Shown: positions 1-61,549 of the stretch, in pieces
Numbering within the stretch: position 1 is the stretch's first letter
How the letters are laid out: every line of letters starts with the position of its first letter
Assembly: GCA_003586115.2 (NCBI GenBank)
Contig: QVOM02000112.1
Location: 101,941,174 to 102,005,173 of the forward strand
DNA: 64,000 nt
Reading direction: 5' to 3'
Source: Salvator merianae
Lineage: Eukaryota > Chordata > Lepidosauria > Squamata > Teiidae
Program-made: the position numbers and the translations under genes
Notes under the pieces: model-generated
What the model was told of the DNA's origin: nothing
The model's input: only the letters and a program-made list of their open reading frames with translations
Databases searched by the model: none

Positions 1-150
1 AAGCACACACTCAGGGGATGGGTCAGGATGAGGCACAACAGCATGATTCTCACCAGATTCTTGCCTCCTGAAGGGCTTCCCTTCAACTTGCCTTGATGGG
101 GGAGGGGGTGAGAATGCAGCCCTTTTGTGTTCCCCACAGGTTTCCTCCAT

Positions 151-420
151 AAGAATATAAGAGGAGCCCTGCTGGATCAGGCCACAGTCCACCTAGTCCA
201 GCATCCTGTTTCACACAGTGGCCCACCAATTGCTTATGGTCAGTCTCAAGCAAAATTTGAAAGAATAACTTTCACCTCTTCTCAATTCCTTGCAAATGAC
301 CTTTAGAGGCATCCTGCCTTACATGCATTTTGCACACAGGATGCTTCAAGCCACCCCGACAAGTTAGCTAAAACCCAACTTCAGTTAGAAGTCCACTAGA
401 TTATTGGTGGCATCCTTTCA
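151..420 (-). repeat. LINE 3' tail (CR1/L2-like, TTCTTATG-tail type), antisense
   Basis: Matches, in reverse, the 3' end of the LINE at 5085-5805 (CTGGATCAGGCCACAG and TAGTCCAGCATCCTG). Five further copies lie at 6033, 28080, 30815, 43287 and within 5640-5805. Confidence 0.75.
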
Positions 421-896
421 TCTTGAAAGACAATTGAAAGAGCCTGGGCATGAATGTAAGGGACGTCTGAATTGCCCAGGCATCAGAGTGTCCCTCTTGG
501 CCTCGCCAGTATGATCCAAAGGCATGTAAACACAACACTGGGCACTGGGTTGGCTGCAGGAGCTGCCAGAGAGATCATCTGTGGTCCATCCAACCACCAG
601 ATTCTCTGTCAAGATTTATTCTGTTTGCCTTTCCCTTTCCCAAGGCAGTGAGGCTATTTTACCCATAGCTGGAAAGACCCAATTAGCTTCCATGGCAGAG
701 TAGGGGTTTGAACTAGATTAGAATGCAGCAACAAGGTTGTTGACAGATGTCTTTGGTTAGATACCCATCCTATTGTTCTTAAAAGCTCTGCGGTGGTTTC
801 TGATCTACTACTGAGACAAATTTAAGAAATTAATGCTGGTATTTGTTTGCTGTTGTGAGGTACCATCAAGTCAGAGCTAAATGCTGGTGAATATGT

Positions 897-1112
897 AGGC
901 TACGTTCATACACAGTGAAAAAAAAGAAGAAGAAGAAACAACATCTCTGGAGTTGATTTTGAGGTGGCTTTCAGATTATTTGGAGGTAAAATTGTCCACA
1001 TGGCAGTCTGCCTCTCCCTTCGATCGTGAACATTCTAATCTGGAAAAGGTGGGTTAGAGATGGAATGAGAACACAAGGGCCACATGCTGCTGTCTCTAAG
1101 GCACATTTGAAA
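897..1112 (+). repeat. G-family interspersed repeat, copy 1
   Basis: Shares GTGAACATTCTA, GGTTAGAGATGG and TGTCTCTAAGGCAC with copies at 4601-4790 and 23222-23405 (inverted). Terminal repeat unresolved here. Confidence 0.6.
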
Positions 1113-1490
1113 TGCTTCTTTGCTACATGTGATCTCTGTCTTAGTCATGTCCATGCAGTTTTCAAGCAGATACAAAAACAGTTCATCATTACCTTCTCCT
1201 GCGGAGATGCTAGGGTTTAAATTTGCAATTCTTAGGTTTCAGTACAATAACAATGACAGCACAGAAATAACTAAACAGCTGCAGTTATCAAATGTAACAT
1301 CTCTTCCCATATGTTATGATCTGCCAGGAAGGTCCTGCTGATAGCGCCATCACTTTCAGTGGTTTGGAGGTGGTACTTGCATATAAGAGCATCTTCCCAG
1401 TGATAGCTGTGAAATGTTCTTCCTCCAGAGATGCAAGGTGGACCATCAAGTTACAACATCTTTTGGCAATTGATGAAAAAGATACACCTC

Positions 1491-2954
1491 AGCCACATTC
1501 CGACACGGCATTTAATCTGTTTACAGGCCGTCTTCTCAATTGCACAAGAAGAAAGGACTAGAAACAATGGGATGAAACTTCAAGGGAGTAGATACAGGCT
1601 AGATATTAGGAAAAACCTTCTGACCGTAAGGGCAATCAGTCATTGGAACAGGTTACCACAGGAGGTGGTGGGCTCTCCTTCACTGGAGATCTTCAAGGAA
1701 AGGCTGGACAGATATCTGTCTGGGATTGTTTAGTGAATCCTGCATTGAGCAGGGGGTTGGACTCGATGACCCTGGAGGTCCCTTCCGATTCTATGATTCT
1801 TCAGTTCCCACTGGCCCAACATGATCTTGCTGTTCCATAGTTTTTCTGGACTAAACTGGCGAAATCCGCACTACTTTGTATTCGGATTTAATGAGTTCTC
1901 AAGCTGTTCCAGATCGCTAGCCCGCTTTACTTTGCGATGTGGGAATGGGGAAGGAGGCTATTTGGGAGGAACCATATTTTTTTGGAGGTGTGCAGAGGGA
2001 GGGCTCCCATTTCATGCCATTCAATGACAGACTTTGTGGGTGGGCAGGAAGTGCAGTAGTTTCTTCTGCCTCCATTATCCCCCCTTCTATCGCTGCCAGG
2101 AGAAAAGAAAACCGTCCTCCTTTTTACTTCACTAAGCTGCGTCCTTTCTTTTTCTTTATCTCCCATTCGACACTGCCAGGAAGAAATTAAAGGCTTCCTC
2201 CACTTCCGTCTGCTGATTAAACCAAAAAAGAAACTGCACCTTTTTGGGTTTGCAGTTCTCCTGCCCCATCAAAGAACCCACTCAAGATCAGTTTTGCCAT
2301 CGGCAGCACACAGCTAAACAGTGGGGACATATGCCGCTGCAGATGTCTCCAGGTGAGATGAGGCAGAGTCCATTTGCTGGCCATGAACTGCAATATCACG
2401 ATAATAGAGCCCCTCCCCCCCGTTCCCTCCCCACATTTCCACTTCTTGACGGACCTCTTCCTGCTTTTGTGCTACTTTTAAATTGCGCAATTGTGCAAAC
2501 GTGCACTTGCAAGGAAGCAGAAATCGCCATCTGTCCTTTAAGAAGCTTAATTGTGCAGTGCACATGGTTTTAAAGTTCTGCTTGTGTAGATAGAGGGTGC
2601 AGGGGGAGAAGGAGCAAATGATGAATGTCTAGTAATGTTGCCAAGTGAATCCATGTTCTGAGGCAGTAGCAGGGACATACAGAGAGCAGAGCTTGACTTT
2701 CCCGCTCCTGTGACATCAAGATTTGGACATTGAGACTGCACCCAATCACCGACTACACAGGGAGGAGAATTTGACGAGGGGTGGAGGCAGAAAAGGTACT
2801 GTTTCTCTGTGCCAAACATGGGAAACATCAGTGTGAGAACGAACAAGTACGAATTGAAGCTGTGTTAAAATATAACTGTGGGAACGATCAGAAAACGAAT
2901 TCAGTCCTTGTACTCTTCTGATACGGATTAAATTTATGATGCTGAACTGCGGCC
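1491..2954. mobile_element. Harbinger-type MITE family A, copy A1
   Basis: Ends AGCCACATTCCGACAC and, inverted, GGCCGCAGTTCAGC. CTC flanks both ends as a 3-bp duplication (1488-1490, 2955-2957). The body matches copies at 28345 and 36831. A CR1 (1536-1800) has inserted after base 1535, so the MITE is older than that CR1. Confidence 0.85.
1536..1800 (+). mobile_element. 5'-truncated CR1 LINE nested in MITE A1
   Basis: Encodes the CR1 ORF2 C-terminus (NLLTVRAISHWNRLPQEVVG, then SLEIFKERLDRYLSG) and ends with the CR1 tail GATTCTATGATTCT. Flanking MITE sequence resumes at once with CAGTTCCC. Confidence 0.9.
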
Positions 2955-3220
2955 CTCTTTATCCAATATTTTTCTGAAAAATTGTATCCTTCTGCTACAG
3001 CCTCATATTTGTTTTAACTGTTGTAATCCTTTAAATTATTTTTGTAGGTTTTAATTATGTTGCTTAACTGTTGTAACACATCCTGAGACCTTAGGCTATA
3101 GGGAAATATAGAAATGCAAATAAATAAGAAAATATTTGCATAGATAAAAGTCTAAAAGAGTGTTTAAATTGATCCACTTCATACCATGCTTGAATGTACC
3201 TAATGAATATATGTATTTAC

Positions 3221-51839
<48,619 letters not shown>

Positions 51840-52138
51840 CTATCAGAGAACAAACACCAGAAGGTAATTGTGAGCTTTGCTGTTCAGGTTCGTCAATTAT
51901 TTATTAGTTGGTGCTGATGGTAGGAGTAATAGCTGAGGCAACAAAAACAGTGCCGTTGCAGATAAGAGCTTAAGTTTTGAGATGAAATGAGGAGCCCTTC
52001 CTGTCCTTAATCCTCGCACTTTTTCAGTTACAATATTGTAAGAGGAAGAAAGGGAGGCATATGTTTTCAAAGATATTGTTTGGCTGCCATTTCTGGACTA
52101 CAGCTCCCATTACCATCATGCTTAGTCTAGGTGACTAA

Positions 52139-52403
52139 GGTGCATCCAGACAGGGTTTAAAACTTGGAATTATCCCAGCAATATATTGAGATTGCCACAT
52201 GTATCTGCAGCAACCCCAGCATAGTCCTGGGATATAGAGGCAAAATGCCAGGATATCGCTATTGCAGGAAAAAGAACACTGAACCCAGTGCTGGTGCTTC
52301 TCCCAGGAGTCTTCATTTTGGAAATGCCCAGTGTGCAAGCGTGGGAGCAACACCCATCTGATAATACCCACTGTGTGTACCCTCTTGCTGTCTGAAGGCA
52401 GCC
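52139..52403. mobile_element. D-family MITE, 265 bp
   Basis: Ends GGTGCATCCAGACAGGG and, inverted, GGCTGCCTTCAGACAGC. TAA on both sides (52136-52138, 52404-52406). Confidence 0.82.
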
Positions 52404-53574
52404 TAAATGGACACAGTAACCAGGAATTGTGACAGAACAAAAAGGGATATTTTTCCAAATTCTGAAAAATGCATAACAGGTCTATAAAAAATAGGAAGGA
52501 GATTACACAGCAGTGGTGTGAACCTCATTCTGTTTCAGACAATTCCAGAGATTGGCTATAGTTTCAGGGTGGGAGTGCGGCATCACACATTTCCCCCCTG
52601 CTTATTTTCTGTAACAGGCACAGACAAATATTAAAACTGCATGAATAAATACATTCCCACGAGTGACAAGTCTCCTATATTGTCCTCGCTTAAAAGAAAT
52701 GCATATTCTTTAATCAGTACAGTGAAATACAGTAGGTAGAAGCAGTATCAGGACCACTCCTAGAGGAATGACAAATAGAGGTCACCACCCAGGCTCTATT
52801 ATCTTGTGTGTGCCTACTTAGCATCTTAAATTGCACATTAAGTACCGTAATGCTGAATGTGAACCCACTTCCTGAAAGCATCTCATAAAATGCTGACAAA
52901 CAGCTAGATGGTCTTCTGGGCAAACCCTCCATTCAGCCTCCTAGTGACAAGGGCACAAGCTTGAAGATATTTATAAGAAAAAAACATATGGAAGTGTCTG
53001 TCACCTAACCAAGGAAATGTACTAGAAGATTAAAGACCCTATATATGTATATAGGCATATATTTAAGTATTTTTTACTTTTTTACTTGATTCACTTGAAA
53101 TTGTCAAATTGTTGTCTTTATATTTGTATTCTTTTAAATAGGCAAATACAGTCAGTAAAATTATCATTATCTATGTTTTGTATAGCCAGATTTTTCCTAG
53201 TTATTGCTAGGAAGCCCAGTATAAGTACTCTCAGGCCACCTTTGGTTCTTTCTGCACTGCGGCTTGTTCCAGATAAATTCCAGACCAAGAGCCTGTTATC
53301 TGCACATTAGTGCGGACTATGGCAGGCCCCACCCCCTGTCATGCTTCATCCACACTGGACGAAGCATGGATCGGGCTAGAGCACACAAAATGGCACCCTA
53401 GCCCATTAAAACTGTAGACCTTGACAGCCAGGTGCCAGTAAACAGGCACATAGAGGCTTGCAGACAGCATGCCCCCATGGTCCAGTATACTGTGGGGGAC
53501 CCATTTCAGTAGCACTGCTGGAAGTGGGTCTAGCCTGAAAACAGACTAGAAACTGTGAAGGCAAGGATCTGTGA

Positions 53575-53880
<306 letters not shown>

Positions 53881-54439
53881 AATCCCAGCCTTCAGAGCCT
53901 TGATTCTAAAGGCTTTCTGGAGGCTGTGGCCAGGGCTGGAACAGAGCACACCATCTGCTTCAGCAGCAACCTGTCTCAGCATCCCACCCTATCCTGGAAT
54001 ACCACAGATAAGTGCAGAAAGGGCCCTTTTTATTGCAATCGACTCCTGGTTCATGGAGCCCAAAAGACAAATCCATGGCTAGGAATGCAGCTGCAACCTC
54101 TGCATGGGACCAAAAATGTAGTGGACTTTCACCTGCATTTTCAGTCATCAGCAGTGATTCCAACTTTGTGTTTGGGCTGATGCAAACAGTAGTCCATTGC
54201 TGCAGCATTCCAGCAAGCTCCTGAGTAGTGCACAGTGTAGACTATGCACCCACATTTTGCACCCGATCCTGGACCTCAAACTTGTGAAGATGGTGCCTTG
54301 ATTCCAGAGTCTCTCTCTTTTGTATTTTTTTAGTTAGAAAAACTGTTGGTATTTATTATTTAATTTTTTTTACTGCCGTATAGCTGATGGCCTGTGGTTG
54401 GTTTACAAATAAAATGTTACAGTTAAAATTGTAAAACTA

Positions 54440-54680
54440 AAAGGTGCAGCAAGGAAAGTAACAGCCACATGCTTGGGTGAAGAAGTGTGCCTGCATTAGA
54501 TATCAAATCATACATAATCTTATTGTCTGGCAAGCCTCTAAGGTAAGACTATTCCATAAACTGGGGTCACTACGAAAAAGTCCCTTCCTTGTGCTGCCAT
54601 CCCTCTTACAACTGAAGATGAAGGAATGAAAGGAAAGGCCCCTCCTGGTTATCTTAATTGACAGGCAGGTCTATACTTCC
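54440..54680 (-). repeat. L2-like LINE remnant, antisense
   Basis: GGGTGAAGAAGTGTG and GACAGGCAGGTCTATAC resemble 19597-19800, the L2 fragment. Heavily diverged. Confidence 0.5.
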
Positions 54681-54881
54681 TATGGCTCCTTTAGAACAGA
54701 CAAAAGCACTGCCTTGCATAGGAAAAGCTGAGGCAGTGATTGCGAGAGGTGCACTTCCCTCCAGAGAACTGAGTATGTACGTATTGAAATTCTTCACTTG
54801 ATTAGCCGCAGGGAAGGCACTTTCTCCAATAACTGCTTTACCCTTTCCATCTGACACAGCACTCAGATACATTTGACTACT
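54677..54881 (-). CDS. possible N-terminal coding exon, unassigned
   Basis: About 205 bp, open on the minus strand after acceptor ATGTCTTCTCTAG. Peptide fragments include SSQMYLSAVSDGKGKAVIGE and ASAFPMQGSAFVCSKGAIG, which look protein-like. The donor GGAA/GTATAG is weak and would leave one base, which does not match exon 1 of WDR49 at 51.8 kb. The same frame is also open upstream of the acceptor (54882 to about 55150), interrupted by a TAG at the junction. It could be a 5' exon of WDR49, part of another gene, or a remnant. Confidence 0.3.
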
Positions 54882-55286
54882 CTAGAGAAGACATATAAAG
54901 ACTGCATTTACACTTCCAGGAGAAGCAGCTCTGTTTTGGGGAGATGGGGGAGGCAGCTCCATCTGTGGCACCCTCCTCATCTCCATTTCGAAGCAAGGAG
55001 GTACCACTTTCCATGGCACCTCAGTGGAGGGCTGAAAGAAACCATGCTGCAACAGAGGCGCCTCCATGAGCAATTGCTTTGTGAAATGGTATGTGCGATC
55101 ACTTTGAAGGTCCTGCTGCTGTCGAAAGTAGATATGGACAGCAGCATGTACCTTTTCAGGACTGCAACATCACCTTATTATAGTACATGGAGAGATGGCC
55201 AAAGTTTAAAAGGCAAAGGACTTTGCTCTGACCTGTTGGAGGATTTGGTTTGGAACAGGCTGCACTACCTTGAAAAGCTGCATCCA

Positions 55287-55465
55287 CAGGCCCCAGCCAC
55301 ACCTATATTTTAATCCATCTTCAGAGCGAGAGAACACATCAGCAAAGTGATGAATGGTTTTCTTTCTGCATTTTCTAATGCAAAGGTGGACTTTCTGAGT
55401 TATATAAGGTGGAAGGAAAGCTGTCTGTCACTTTACTGATGTGTTTCCTTACTCTGAAGGCAGTT
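55287..55465. repeat. foldback repeat shared with 47661-47890
   Basis: TCTTCAGAGCGAGAGAACAC at 55319 pairs with GTGTTTCCTTACTCTGAAGG at 55441. It overlaps the donor end of the candidate exon at 55453-55532. Confidence 0.6.
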
Positions 55466-55532
55466 GCAGTTTCTGTTGCACTGAAGCTAGGCAGGCCTAG
55501 TTCTTTATACAAACCATAGCTGGATTCCATAC
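55453..55532 (-). CDS. possible first coding exon with ATG, unassigned
   Basis: 80 bp after a strong acceptor (TTGTTTTATTCCAG). It reads MESSYGLYKELGLPSFSATE and TATAFR, with the ATG two bases inside the exon. The donor AGA/GTAAGG gives phase 0, compatible with the candidate exon at 54677-54881. The donor bases lie in a short inverted repeat shared with 55311-55352, so part of it may be transposon-derived. Unproven. Confidence 0.33.
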
Positions 55533-57410
55533 CTGGAATAAAACAATAATAAATGGACATAAGAAAAAGTTATTAGACCTCTGCCTGTGTCAAACATAAA
55601 AGTGATGCTGCCAGATTTTAAATTTGGAAGATAATATCTAAAAGGTCTGTGTTTTTGTAGGTTTTGGTTGTCACAAAGATACCTGAGTAAATTTTAACTT
55701 TTTTAAGGCTAATATTCAAATTTTACATTTTTGTTAATATCATTTGCTCTTTTTACGGGTTTTTCCATATTTTAAAATATCATTTTTCTCTCAGTAATGG
55801 CTGTTGCCTGCAGATGCACTTAAAAGCACCCAAGAACATTACCTATGGGACCTTTCTGCACTCACCTCTCTGTGGTCCAAACCAGTGGGAGGTGTCGGAG
55901 TTGGGAGACATCAGGGGCATGGGAGGAGCATCGGGGGCAGCTTGTGCAGAGTTGTGATGGGAGGTGGTGGTGGTGTTGGGGAAGCACTGGGGGACAATGG
56001 GGGGTGGCAGACAGCAGGAGGCAGTGGCAGTGGCAGTGGACAGCGAGGAGCATGCTGGCATCAGCACATCTGGGGGTTGGTAGGTCTTTGTCTGGCTGGG
56101 TCTGTTCCTTGGTGAAACAGACTCAGCACTGGAATTATCTGAATTTAGGATAATCCCATTCTAGGCAGGAAAGTCCTTGGAAAAACTGGGAACACAATTT
56201 GGCATCTGGTTTCTGAAGACTCAAGACGGCCTCTGTCCTTTAAAAACATAAGGTGTGACTGCAGCCTATGAGGGCTCCTATTAATGATTAAAGATAGGTG
56301 CAGAAAAGCCCATGGATTCTGAAATGTGTTCTGTATCAGATCAAAGAAGAGCTTGCTGTGTCTTTTGCACTTCAAAAAACCTCAAAGAATACACATGTGG
56401 TGATCAAGCTAATTCTTGATGTGCCACCAGGAGAAGCTCCTAATGTTTCTTCACTGCTTTGTTACTGAGTATCCCATAATCCAGATTTTCTTGTTATGGA
56501 ATAATAGCATATAGACTGTAACTTTGATTATTCTTATATATATTGTGTTAATGGTTGAGTATGTTTCTATATATCCAACTATTAGTACCAAAACTTCAAG
56601 ATCATGTCAGCGAGAAATCTGAAATGCTACATGCATACTATAGGTGTGAAAGAACAGGGTTTTTTTTAAAAAAAAATGCTTTTTTTTGTAATTTCTATGT
56701 ATTTTAATAATTGCAATTTCTGCAATAAAGCACTGCAAAGCCAGGCATTTCAGTTTCTTGTTAAAAGCATGCTTTTCCAGTCTGGAAGGTAGTCCAAAAG
56801 CAAACACATCCTATGAATAAGTTATGAATGGTAATTTTGGTTGCTGTTTTCATTTTATGTTTACACTTTTATGTTGCTGGGCTACGGTTACGCTGAGCAA
56901 AGATCACAAGAATCTGTGCTGTAGACATATCTTCCATATTATTTCTGTAGCAGCATAGCATGGAAATTATTATTCAGACTGACTGGAGAATAAAGCAGTT
57001 CATACATGATTCCGTGTCTGCAGCAACAGGCAACAAAATTCTCTCTCAGTAGAAGGTCAGATGTGTTATTAGACTGAATATTATCAAGATTAGGAGACTT
57101 GCGGGGCATTATCTGCATTACTGTATTTATTTAATTATACTTATAATCAACTCTTTCTTTGGAAGCCCAGGGACTATTACCTGTCACTCTCTGTCTTAGA
57201 ATCTGCATTTTACAATAGCCTACTTTTCTAGAACTGTTCAGAATATGCAGCTGGACAGCGTAAAGGTCAAAGCAACAGGCTATCAAAAACTAATACTATC
57301 TGTCCATTATCTTCAATGCGCACTTCCATAGAGAAGGAGGAATCTTATCAGCTCATATTTGTATTAGATGCTATAGTGTGGCACTATGAGTCAAATCTAC
57401 TAGGACACCT
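55533..57410. other. intergenic or 5' intron, nothing firm
   Basis: GC-rich low-complexity stretch at 55870-56080 (GGTGGTGGTG, GGCAGTGGCAGTGG); otherwise AT-rich. No exon, promoter island or tRNA recognised. Confidence 0.45.
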
Positions 57411-57974
57411 AGGCTGTTCCCAGACTGAACTACCATATACTGGACTAGCGCGGGATGTCCTGGTCTGAGACAAGCAACCTGTCCCACGCTTGGTTGGGTT
57501 GCCAGTGGACCAGGATAGGATTGTCTTCATTCTGCACAGACTATTCTATCCCAGGCCAAAGTGCTGGCTCCTCTGAAGGTTAGCAATTAAAGTTCCTAAC
57601 CTTCAATATTTCTGGCTGGGCCCTTCTCAGCAACATAATGACTTCCAGCACCACTTCCAGTAGTGCTTCCTGGTACACCACTGAAATGGGCCCTCCAGTG
57701 TACTTTGGACTACAGGACATGCCTTCCACATGCCATTTGCACCTGCCATACCACCACTGGAATACAACTGGACCAGCTGTAGGTCTCTTTAAAGAGGTCC
57801 ACACTTGGACCAGGATAGGCACCATTTTGGTGCCCTATCCTGGTCTGTAGTTTTGTGCAGTACAGACGACATGTACTAGCAGGAGCAGGACTTCTGTTGT
57901 TCTGTATTAGTGTGCAGACAGCAGTCTCCTGGACCTCTCCGTGTCCCAGGATAAGAGTAAGTGCAGAAAGAGCC
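57411..57974. mobile_element. C-family MITE, 564 bp
   Basis: Ends GGCTGTTCCCAGACTG and, inverted, GGCTCTTTCTGCACTTAC. Flanks CTA and TTA. Confidence 0.7.
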
Positions 57975-57984
57975 TTAGAGAAAA

Positions 57985-58075
57985 ACTGGTAGGAGGCAAT
58001 GGCGAACCACTTCTATACTATAGCCAAGAAAATGGCATGGTTATGCCCACAGAGTCACCAGGTGTCAAGGATGTT
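57985..58075 (+). repeat. SINE fragment (body of the 50310 family)
   Basis: GGAGGCAATGGCGAACCACT and AAGAAAATGGCATGG match the SINE body at 50395-50440. Confidence 0.6.
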
Positions 58076-59530
58076 TTTACTAGTTCTGGCTAGTGCAGGT
58101 GAGTGCAACTGGAAGCCCCTCCCCCGACAGCCAGTTTGTGAGATGGCACATGCCATGGGGATTTTGAAGGAAGCTCATGAACCAAGGGAAGGGCTTCTGG
58201 CTGCACGCCCCCATATTGGCTGCACCTGGTCCTTAGCTAATATTCCACAGGGCCCTTACAACTCAGTAGGGGCTTCTCCAAACTTACCTTTCACTGCATT
58301 GCTTGGCTTCTTTGGAAGCATTCTAGCAAGATTTGCTCAATATTTACTTATTTCCCCTCAGTTTTCCTAAACAAGTTTTAACTTTTAGCCTTTTTTCCCT
58401 GAGAAACCAATTCAATGAACTCTCTCTTGCCAGTCAATGCTCAGAGGGAAAACTAATTATAATCCATTGCACGTTCCTAAGCAAAGCAGGCTGAGCAAAC
58501 AAAACAACAAAAGAAGTATTTTTCACAGAGAAAATGTTCACACGTGAAATGTACACACTGATGAGATAGGAGGAAATTGTACCTAAGTAGAGACACGGAG
58601 TAGTCAGGTATGGGAAATTACAATTCATACGGAGTCAGAACGGCAGCATTTGTGCCCTGACAACAAGCAGAGAGCTTCCAAACAATTACCAGCTGCTCAC
58701 AGTTAAAGTCTGTGCTCAAAACCGTTTTGTTCATTTTTAAAAAAAACAGCACTGTGTGCCTGTTCATATGCACTGAAAGCATTTTTCCACCTCTTACCTG
58801 CTGCCTAAAGATGTCTCTAATTTCCCTGAGGCAGAAGTTGGTCGTACTTTTTTCCTCAGAAGCATTATGGAGCCGAAAAAATGAAACCAGAAAGCTACCC
58901 TTCCAACTCCCCTTCAAAACCTGACAGTTCCTCAACTGTTTGCAGTCAAAGCAGGCAGCCCCTTATGTCCACTTTTTCTCTTAAGGACTAAACAGAGCTT
59001 CCAGGGCAAGCTTTTCTGTTCTGAGATCACACAGCTCAGGTTACTGCTCTCTTCGCACCTCCCTTAAGTCCCGAAGCATCAAATGAAGGAGATGGTATGT
59101 TACACATGGTAGTACACTCTGGCCCATACAAAGACTTGTGCCCCTTTGCAATGAAGAGACTGCTGAAGCTTGCCCCCTTATGAACCTCAATTGATTTCAG
59201 GTGTCATTATTTCTCAGGCGTACATCATCATCATCTTCATCATCATCATCATCATCAGGATTATAATTAGGACTATCAAACTCACAAATATACATCCAGA
59301 ATAGGTAGCAAAGTAAGTCATGAAAACAAATTCAAAATTTAATCTTCATGGACACTTAATTTAAAATAATAATATAAAAAAGCAGTGAAACACTAATCTC
59401 AGGAGTGCTGTATGAAAAGATCTCTGCTAAGTTTACCCTCAAAAAGTCAGGGATTTTTTAAATTTGCAAGTTTTTTATCTCTGCAAGGAGAGAAGTCCTG
59501 GAAACGTGTGTGTTTATGTGGAGAAACCTG
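58076..59530. other. intergenic, nothing recognised
   Basis: Contains only a (TCA)n tract at 59224-59257. No gene or repeat family recognised. Confidence 0.45.
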
Positions 59531-59630
59531 GGCCATTTCTGTACTGGCCCACCTGGGTTTGCACTAGCGTGTGGATGGCAGGCCCTGATTCTGGGATATA
59601 ATCCAGAATAAGACCCACTGCAGAAAGAGC
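59531..59630. mobile_element. C-family MITE, 100 bp
   Basis: Ends GGCCATTTCTGTACTGG and, inverted, GCTCTTTCTGCAGTGG. The interior shares TTCTGGGATATAATC with 18739-18901. Confidence 0.7.
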
Positions 59631-60119
59631 TCTGGATTTCTGCGGGGGGGCAAATAGCACTTTCCAGCTCCATATTTGCAAGTTTGGGGTTTCACCTCTT
59701 TATGGCACAGCATAAGTAGCACAAAATAATTGCTGTAACAAATTCTCAGAGGGGGGCACTTACAGTGTGCATCTGATAGGCCAGTCTTGTATGGGTAGAC
59801 TCAGACGAATGTCCTGTAGCATTCAGATATATACAGGATTATAGTTCAGAATTTAACAAGAATCATCAGTCTTGAAACCCCAGGGCCTCTTCTGTGTGGC
59901 CTCTCAGATGGTGATAATCTGAATCTCCCATCATCCTGTGCCTGAGCGCCATGCATTGGCCACCTCTGCTTTGGAAACTTTAACTTGCCAGCTCACCTAT
60001 TTTAAGCCCCTTCAGGCTCCAGCTTGTCATCCCCATCCCCAAATGCTGCTAATCATGTGTTCTTCTTTCTGCTTCAAGGTACATCATCTCAAGCTTGAGG
60101 CTTAGCTTCTTTCTTCTCA

Positions 60120-60355
60120 AGAAATGCCATAGACATAGTATATCTTGACTTCAGCAAAGCATTTAACAAAGTGCTTCATTCCATACACACTGAAACATTG
60201 ATCAAATATGGGATCGAGAGGACAACCGTTAGATTGATTCATAACTGGCTTAGTGATCGTACTCAAAGAGTATTCATAAATGGTTTGACATCCAACTGGA
60301 AGAATGTCTTGAGCGGGGTGCCACAAGGCTCTGTCCTGGGCCTGGTGCTGTTCAA
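60120..60355 (+). mobile_element. CR1-type LINE, reverse-transcriptase fragment
   Basis: Encodes YLDFSKAFNKVLHSIHTETL, then IHNWLSDRTQRVFING and SGVPQGSVLG, CR1/L2 reverse-transcriptase motifs. Cut off on the right by MITE B9. Confidence 0.88.
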
Positions 60356-60745
60356 CAGGGTAATTATCCTGTTCTAAAGTAGAACAGACTTTGCAGCACG
60401 AAAGCCATTTGCACTGCAAGGCTTTAGACAATACCAGTGGCAGGCTACCAGCATTCGCAGTGCTTCTGGCCACTGCCATGTGACTGGGAACACGGCTTGA
60501 CTATGCAGCTGCAGCCACAGCTGTGCCAGTCCACGTTTGCATTTGTAAGAGGGTGTGAATGCAGTGTACCAGGAGCAGTTCAGCTGCTCCAAGTACAGCT
60601 GTGGAGCACAGTTTTATGCTTCACAGCAGATAGTGATTGGGAGCAGCTGTAGTCTAGTCCCAATTGCCAGGACCTCCATGAAAGACGGATGCAATTTCAC
60701 CAGTGAGTGTCCCAACACTCACTAGTGTAAAGTGCAAAAAGACCC
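60356..60745. mobile_element. B-family MITE (B9)
   Basis: Right end (inverted) GGGTCTTTTTGCACTTTAC followed by TTA. The left side begins in the subterminal palindrome (60354-60376). Confidence 0.75.
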
Positions 60746-61082
60746 TTAGGTTTTGCCTCTTCTCCAGGGATTTTCCTCTTCAAGGGGGAAGGCGGAAGAG
60801 CATGGGGAGGAGGGCAGACAGGATTTAATTTTGCTTGAACTGAAAGATCAGAAAAGCTAGTTTTCCCACAGTGTCCAAAAATTCCGCCACAGTGTCCAAA
60901 AATTCAGAAATCATGTCTACTGTACTTGAAATTCCAAATTTCAGAAACTTAATCTGAATTTGAAGACACCTTTAGGGAAAGAGCCTGATCTCAACTTTGA
61001 ACGTTCTCAAAATGCAGGCTGCCAAATCACAAAAGAACTCACCAAAATTGGAAATTAAGCTGAATTTTTATCCATCTTAATC

Positions 61083-61260
61083 CACAGTGTTTTTTTATTT
61101 ATATTTATTTTATTTATTTATGGTATTTATATTCTTTCCCTCAAAAGGCTGAAGACAGCACACAAACCATTCTCTTCCCCAGTCTTGATGTAGGTCTCAA
61201 GGCAATAGACAAACAGTTACAACCAATAAAAAACTAAAAGGAGTGATTAAAAGTAAGAGG
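61083..61260 (-). repeat. LINE 3' UTR remnant (BovB/L2-like), antisense
   Basis: (TTTA)n, then GGTATTTATATTCTTTCCCT and a region ending CAATAAAAAACTAAAAG. Layout of common squamate LINE tails. Confidence 0.45.
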
Positions 61261-61549
61261 GAAAAGGAGAAAAAATTGCATCAGCTATAAAATCAACAGA
61301 TACTGAAAAGGAAAAAAAAAGCTTCTATAATGGCAGAAGAAAGCAAAGTTAGTTATCAAATGCCAAGGTTAATTGGTAACTTTTCAACAACCACCGAAAA
61401 GTACTTAGTCACTATGCCTGGCAAGTCACTATTGGGAGACTCAAAGCCTGGAGGCTATGATAAAAATCACCCTCTCTTTGGCTACTGCCCCGCAGACAGG
61501 ATGGGGTCCAAGGATGGGGTCACCAGAAGAGCCTCAGAGGATGCACTTA

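Larger units (their letters stand above)
1..3220 (-). other. WDR49 intron, left part
   Basis: Intron following exon 24, running out of the window. It holds a LINE tail (151-420), a G-family repeat (897-1112), MITE A1 with a nested CR1 (1491-2954) and otherwise non-repetitive AT-rich DNA. No exon resembling the next WD blade was found. Confidence 0.6.

Noticed and set aside
54873..55313. 146-codon plus-strand open frame
   Set aside because: No start context, no splice borders and no recognisable domain; it is antisense to equally open minus-strand sequence in a locally GC-rich stretch.
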